From NCBI GenBank assembly GCA_003116995.1, contig BDSL01000016.1:124001-188000 (forward strand): a stretch of 64,000 nucleotides of DNA, written 5' to 3'. Made by a program: the position numbers and the translations under genes. The notes under the pieces are model-generated. The model searched no databases. It saw only the letters and a program-made list of their open reading frames with translations, and had not been told where the DNA came from. Source of the stretch: Yamagishiella unicocca (lineage: Eukaryota; Chlorophyta; Chlorophyceae; Chlamydomonadales; Volvocaceae). Positions 62,384 to 64,000 of this stretch are shown here, piece after piece. The first letter of the stretch is position 1. Every line of letters begins with the position of its first letter.

Positions 62384-64000
62384 CTGCCAGACTGGGCCTC
62401 CGACTGGCCGCCGCCGCCGCCGCCTCGCTCCTCGCCGCTGCCCTGCCCGGGACCCCCGCCGTACATGTCCGGGAGGTGGTGGTGGTTGTGGTGGTTGAGA
62501 TGCGGTTGCTCGTCGCTCTGGTCGGACGGTAGGCCGCCGCCCTGCCCCGCGAAGATGCTGTTACCCGCCGCCCTGCCCAGGGGGCCGCTGCCGGTGCCAG
62601 CGATGCCGCCGCTGCTGGTCTCCCCCAGGGGACCCGAGCCCTGGCTCTCCTCACTATACTCCCCCAGGGGGCCCGACGGAGTGCCGCCCAGGGTCGCAAT
62701 CGCCGACGCTCGCCGCTGTGGCAGCAATGCCCGGGCGGTGTTGGCACTGCTGCCGCTGGCGCCGTTGTAGCTGCTGGGGCTGCTGTAGCTGCCGCTGGCA
62801 AAGGCGGACGTCATGGTTGGGGGGGAAGGGAAGGACGTGTGGGAAGGAGGCAGCTGCTGTGAGGGCTGCTGCGGGGGCTGCAGCGACTTGCTCGAGGGGG
62901 AGGAGGCGGACTGCCAGGCGGCGCTGCTGCTGCTGGGGTGCCCCTCCCCCGCCCCTCGGGAACGCGACGATCGCAGAGTACTGCTAGGCCTGCGGGGGTT
63001 ATAGAGTTTAGGGGGTTATAAGGTTTAGGGGGCTATAGGGTTTAGGGGGTTACGGGAGCTGGGGGTGCGGTAGGAGAGCATGCAGGCTGGGACATGGAGG
63101 ATTGCATGGACCCGCCGGGGCGGAGGTGCTCATGCATGTGTGGGTTCGTAAGGCAAAGGACCCAGAGGGAGCCCTCCAAGGGGGGCATCAGTTACGGTAA
63201 CGGCGGACGGGGGGTTCTACGGGGCGACAGCAACAGGAAGCGGACGGTACAGTGGAACGGGGGGAGAGGAGGGAGGATCAGCGACCCGTTTTTCGGCACT
63301 GAAAAGTGAGACCGATTAGGAAATATTCGGGCGCGCAGGAGCGGCGGGGCGAGGAGCGAGGATGGAGGAGCGGCTTCCCCCTCAGCCCTCACCTCGGTGG
63401 CTTCCCCCTCAGACCCTCAGGCCCCGACCCGGGACGGCCCCCGCCGTACACCGCAACCAGCGTCGCCAGCGGCGCCGAGTGACCCCTCCCGCCGTACAAC
63501 TCCGCATCGTTGCCGCCGTCGTCGCCGCCGGGGGCCCGCTGCCGCTGCGCCGCCGCCGCCGAGCCACCACGGTGATGGTTTGCGCTCAGCGCCCCCGGCC
63601 GCACCGGCAGGTGGCCCGGCAGGGCCCCCAGGGCGGCTGAGGGCGGCCGGGCTGCCAGCCCCAGCTGCTGCCCGGACATGGCCAGCAAGGCGATCTCGCG
63701 GCGGCGGCTGCAGAAGGGGCACTGGCAGCGCTGCTGCGGGTAGAGGTCCGTGGCGGTCTGCGTGCGGCCGAGTGAGACATGTGTGGACCGGGTGAGACAT
63801 GTGTGGACCAGGTGAGACATGTGTGGACCAGGTGAGAGGGTGAGACATTTCCTCCAGCCCTCTCCCCCCTGGAGCACTACGGGTTTCCTCCCCCCCTCCC
63901 CCCTGGAGCACCTGCAAAATGCGATGATACCGCTTTCGCTCCGCGTCGCCCGCCGCCGGGAACACCAACTGAAACCGGTTGGCGGGCTCCCTGCCGTACA
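61078..64000 (-). CDS. Large low-complexity protein, 3' part (5' end outside window)
   Basis: Three in-phase exons: >64000-63912, 63757-63393, 62989-61078 (stop TAG). The ordered part is YGREPANRFQLVFPAAGDA...RYHRILQ|TATDLYPQQRCQCPFCSRRR, with a CxCxxC cluster (CQCPFC). The rest (~700 aa) is disordered: runs of Ala, Gly (14), Gln (10), a QHAQHAQHA repeat, Ser-rich patches (RRSYSCSELEAAF) and a structured-looking end LTAADLELLMVRAKTTSALN. Such tails are common in large volvocine regulatory proteins. Family not recognised. Exon phases (2/2 at 63393/62989, 0/0 at 63912/63757) support the model. Confidence 0.65.
63000..63060 (+). repeat. Telomere-like TTTAGGGGG repeats in intron
   Basis: Four spaced GTTTAGGG/TTTAGGGGG units in the intron 62990-63392. 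Confidence 0.55.
63771..63850. repeat. 21-bp tandem repeat in intron
   Basis: GTGAGACATGTGTGGACC(A/G)G repeated about 3.5 times between exons 63757 and 63912; each unit contains a GTGAGA donor-like word. Confidence 0.8.

Overview
The window looks like nuclear DNA of a volvocine (Chlamydomonadales) green alga. Genes carry many short exons with consistent GT..AG phases, introns are full of micro- and minisatellites, TGTAA polyadenylation motifs follow several genes, TTTTAGGG/TTTAGGG telomere-type repeats occur internally, and the proteins are plant/algal. No prokaryotic organisation is seen. All exon models were built by hand by matching splice sites, phase and family conservation; none was checked against transcripts.

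Layout: 1-2971 holds the 3' part of a secreted EGF-repeat gene. 3.0-21 kb is a nest of mobile elements. It contains an apparently intact Ty3/Gypsy chromovirus-type LTR retrotransposon (5114-11890, identical 416-bp LTRs, AGAAC target duplication), relics of related Gypsy elements, tRNA-headed SINEs, two ~680-bp direct repeats with a CAAC-rich 3' end, and a 4.25-kb element (15326-19579) bounded by a perfect 12-bp target duplication. That last element is the most unusual item: one 1340-aa ORF carries a PCIF1-like methyltransferase-type region, an RNase H with all acidic residues, a CCHC finger and a PD-(D/E)XK (REL-like) endonuclease, but no reverse transcriptase. Its last ~80 bp are shared with SINE copies elsewhere in the window.

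21.5-64 kb is gene-dense: a class-III old yellow enzyme (minus, 21536-27309, one intron filled by a 1.6-kb 15-bp minisatellite and another hit by a SINE), a small Rossmann-fold protein (28043-28785), a transmembrane TKL-type kinase (33023-38560), plastid-type diaminopimelate decarboxylase of lysine synthesis (40210-45006), an ankyrin/RMT2-type arginine methyltransferase (47228-50616), a TMEM97/EXPERA membrane protein (51159-52266), a rhomboid protease (minus, 53129-55759), a Tim17/22/23-family protein (56863-57795), and the 3' part of a low-complexity protein (minus, 61078 to beyond 64000).

The genes do not form a pathway. What links the window is retroelement activity: SINE-like copies sit in host introns (194-724, 24936-25205), in a 3' gene repeat (3024-3388) and in a Gypsy relic (13373-14122), and four of the five (ATT/TAA)n-tailed insertions have visible target duplications of 11-14 bp, with a weaker one for the fifth.
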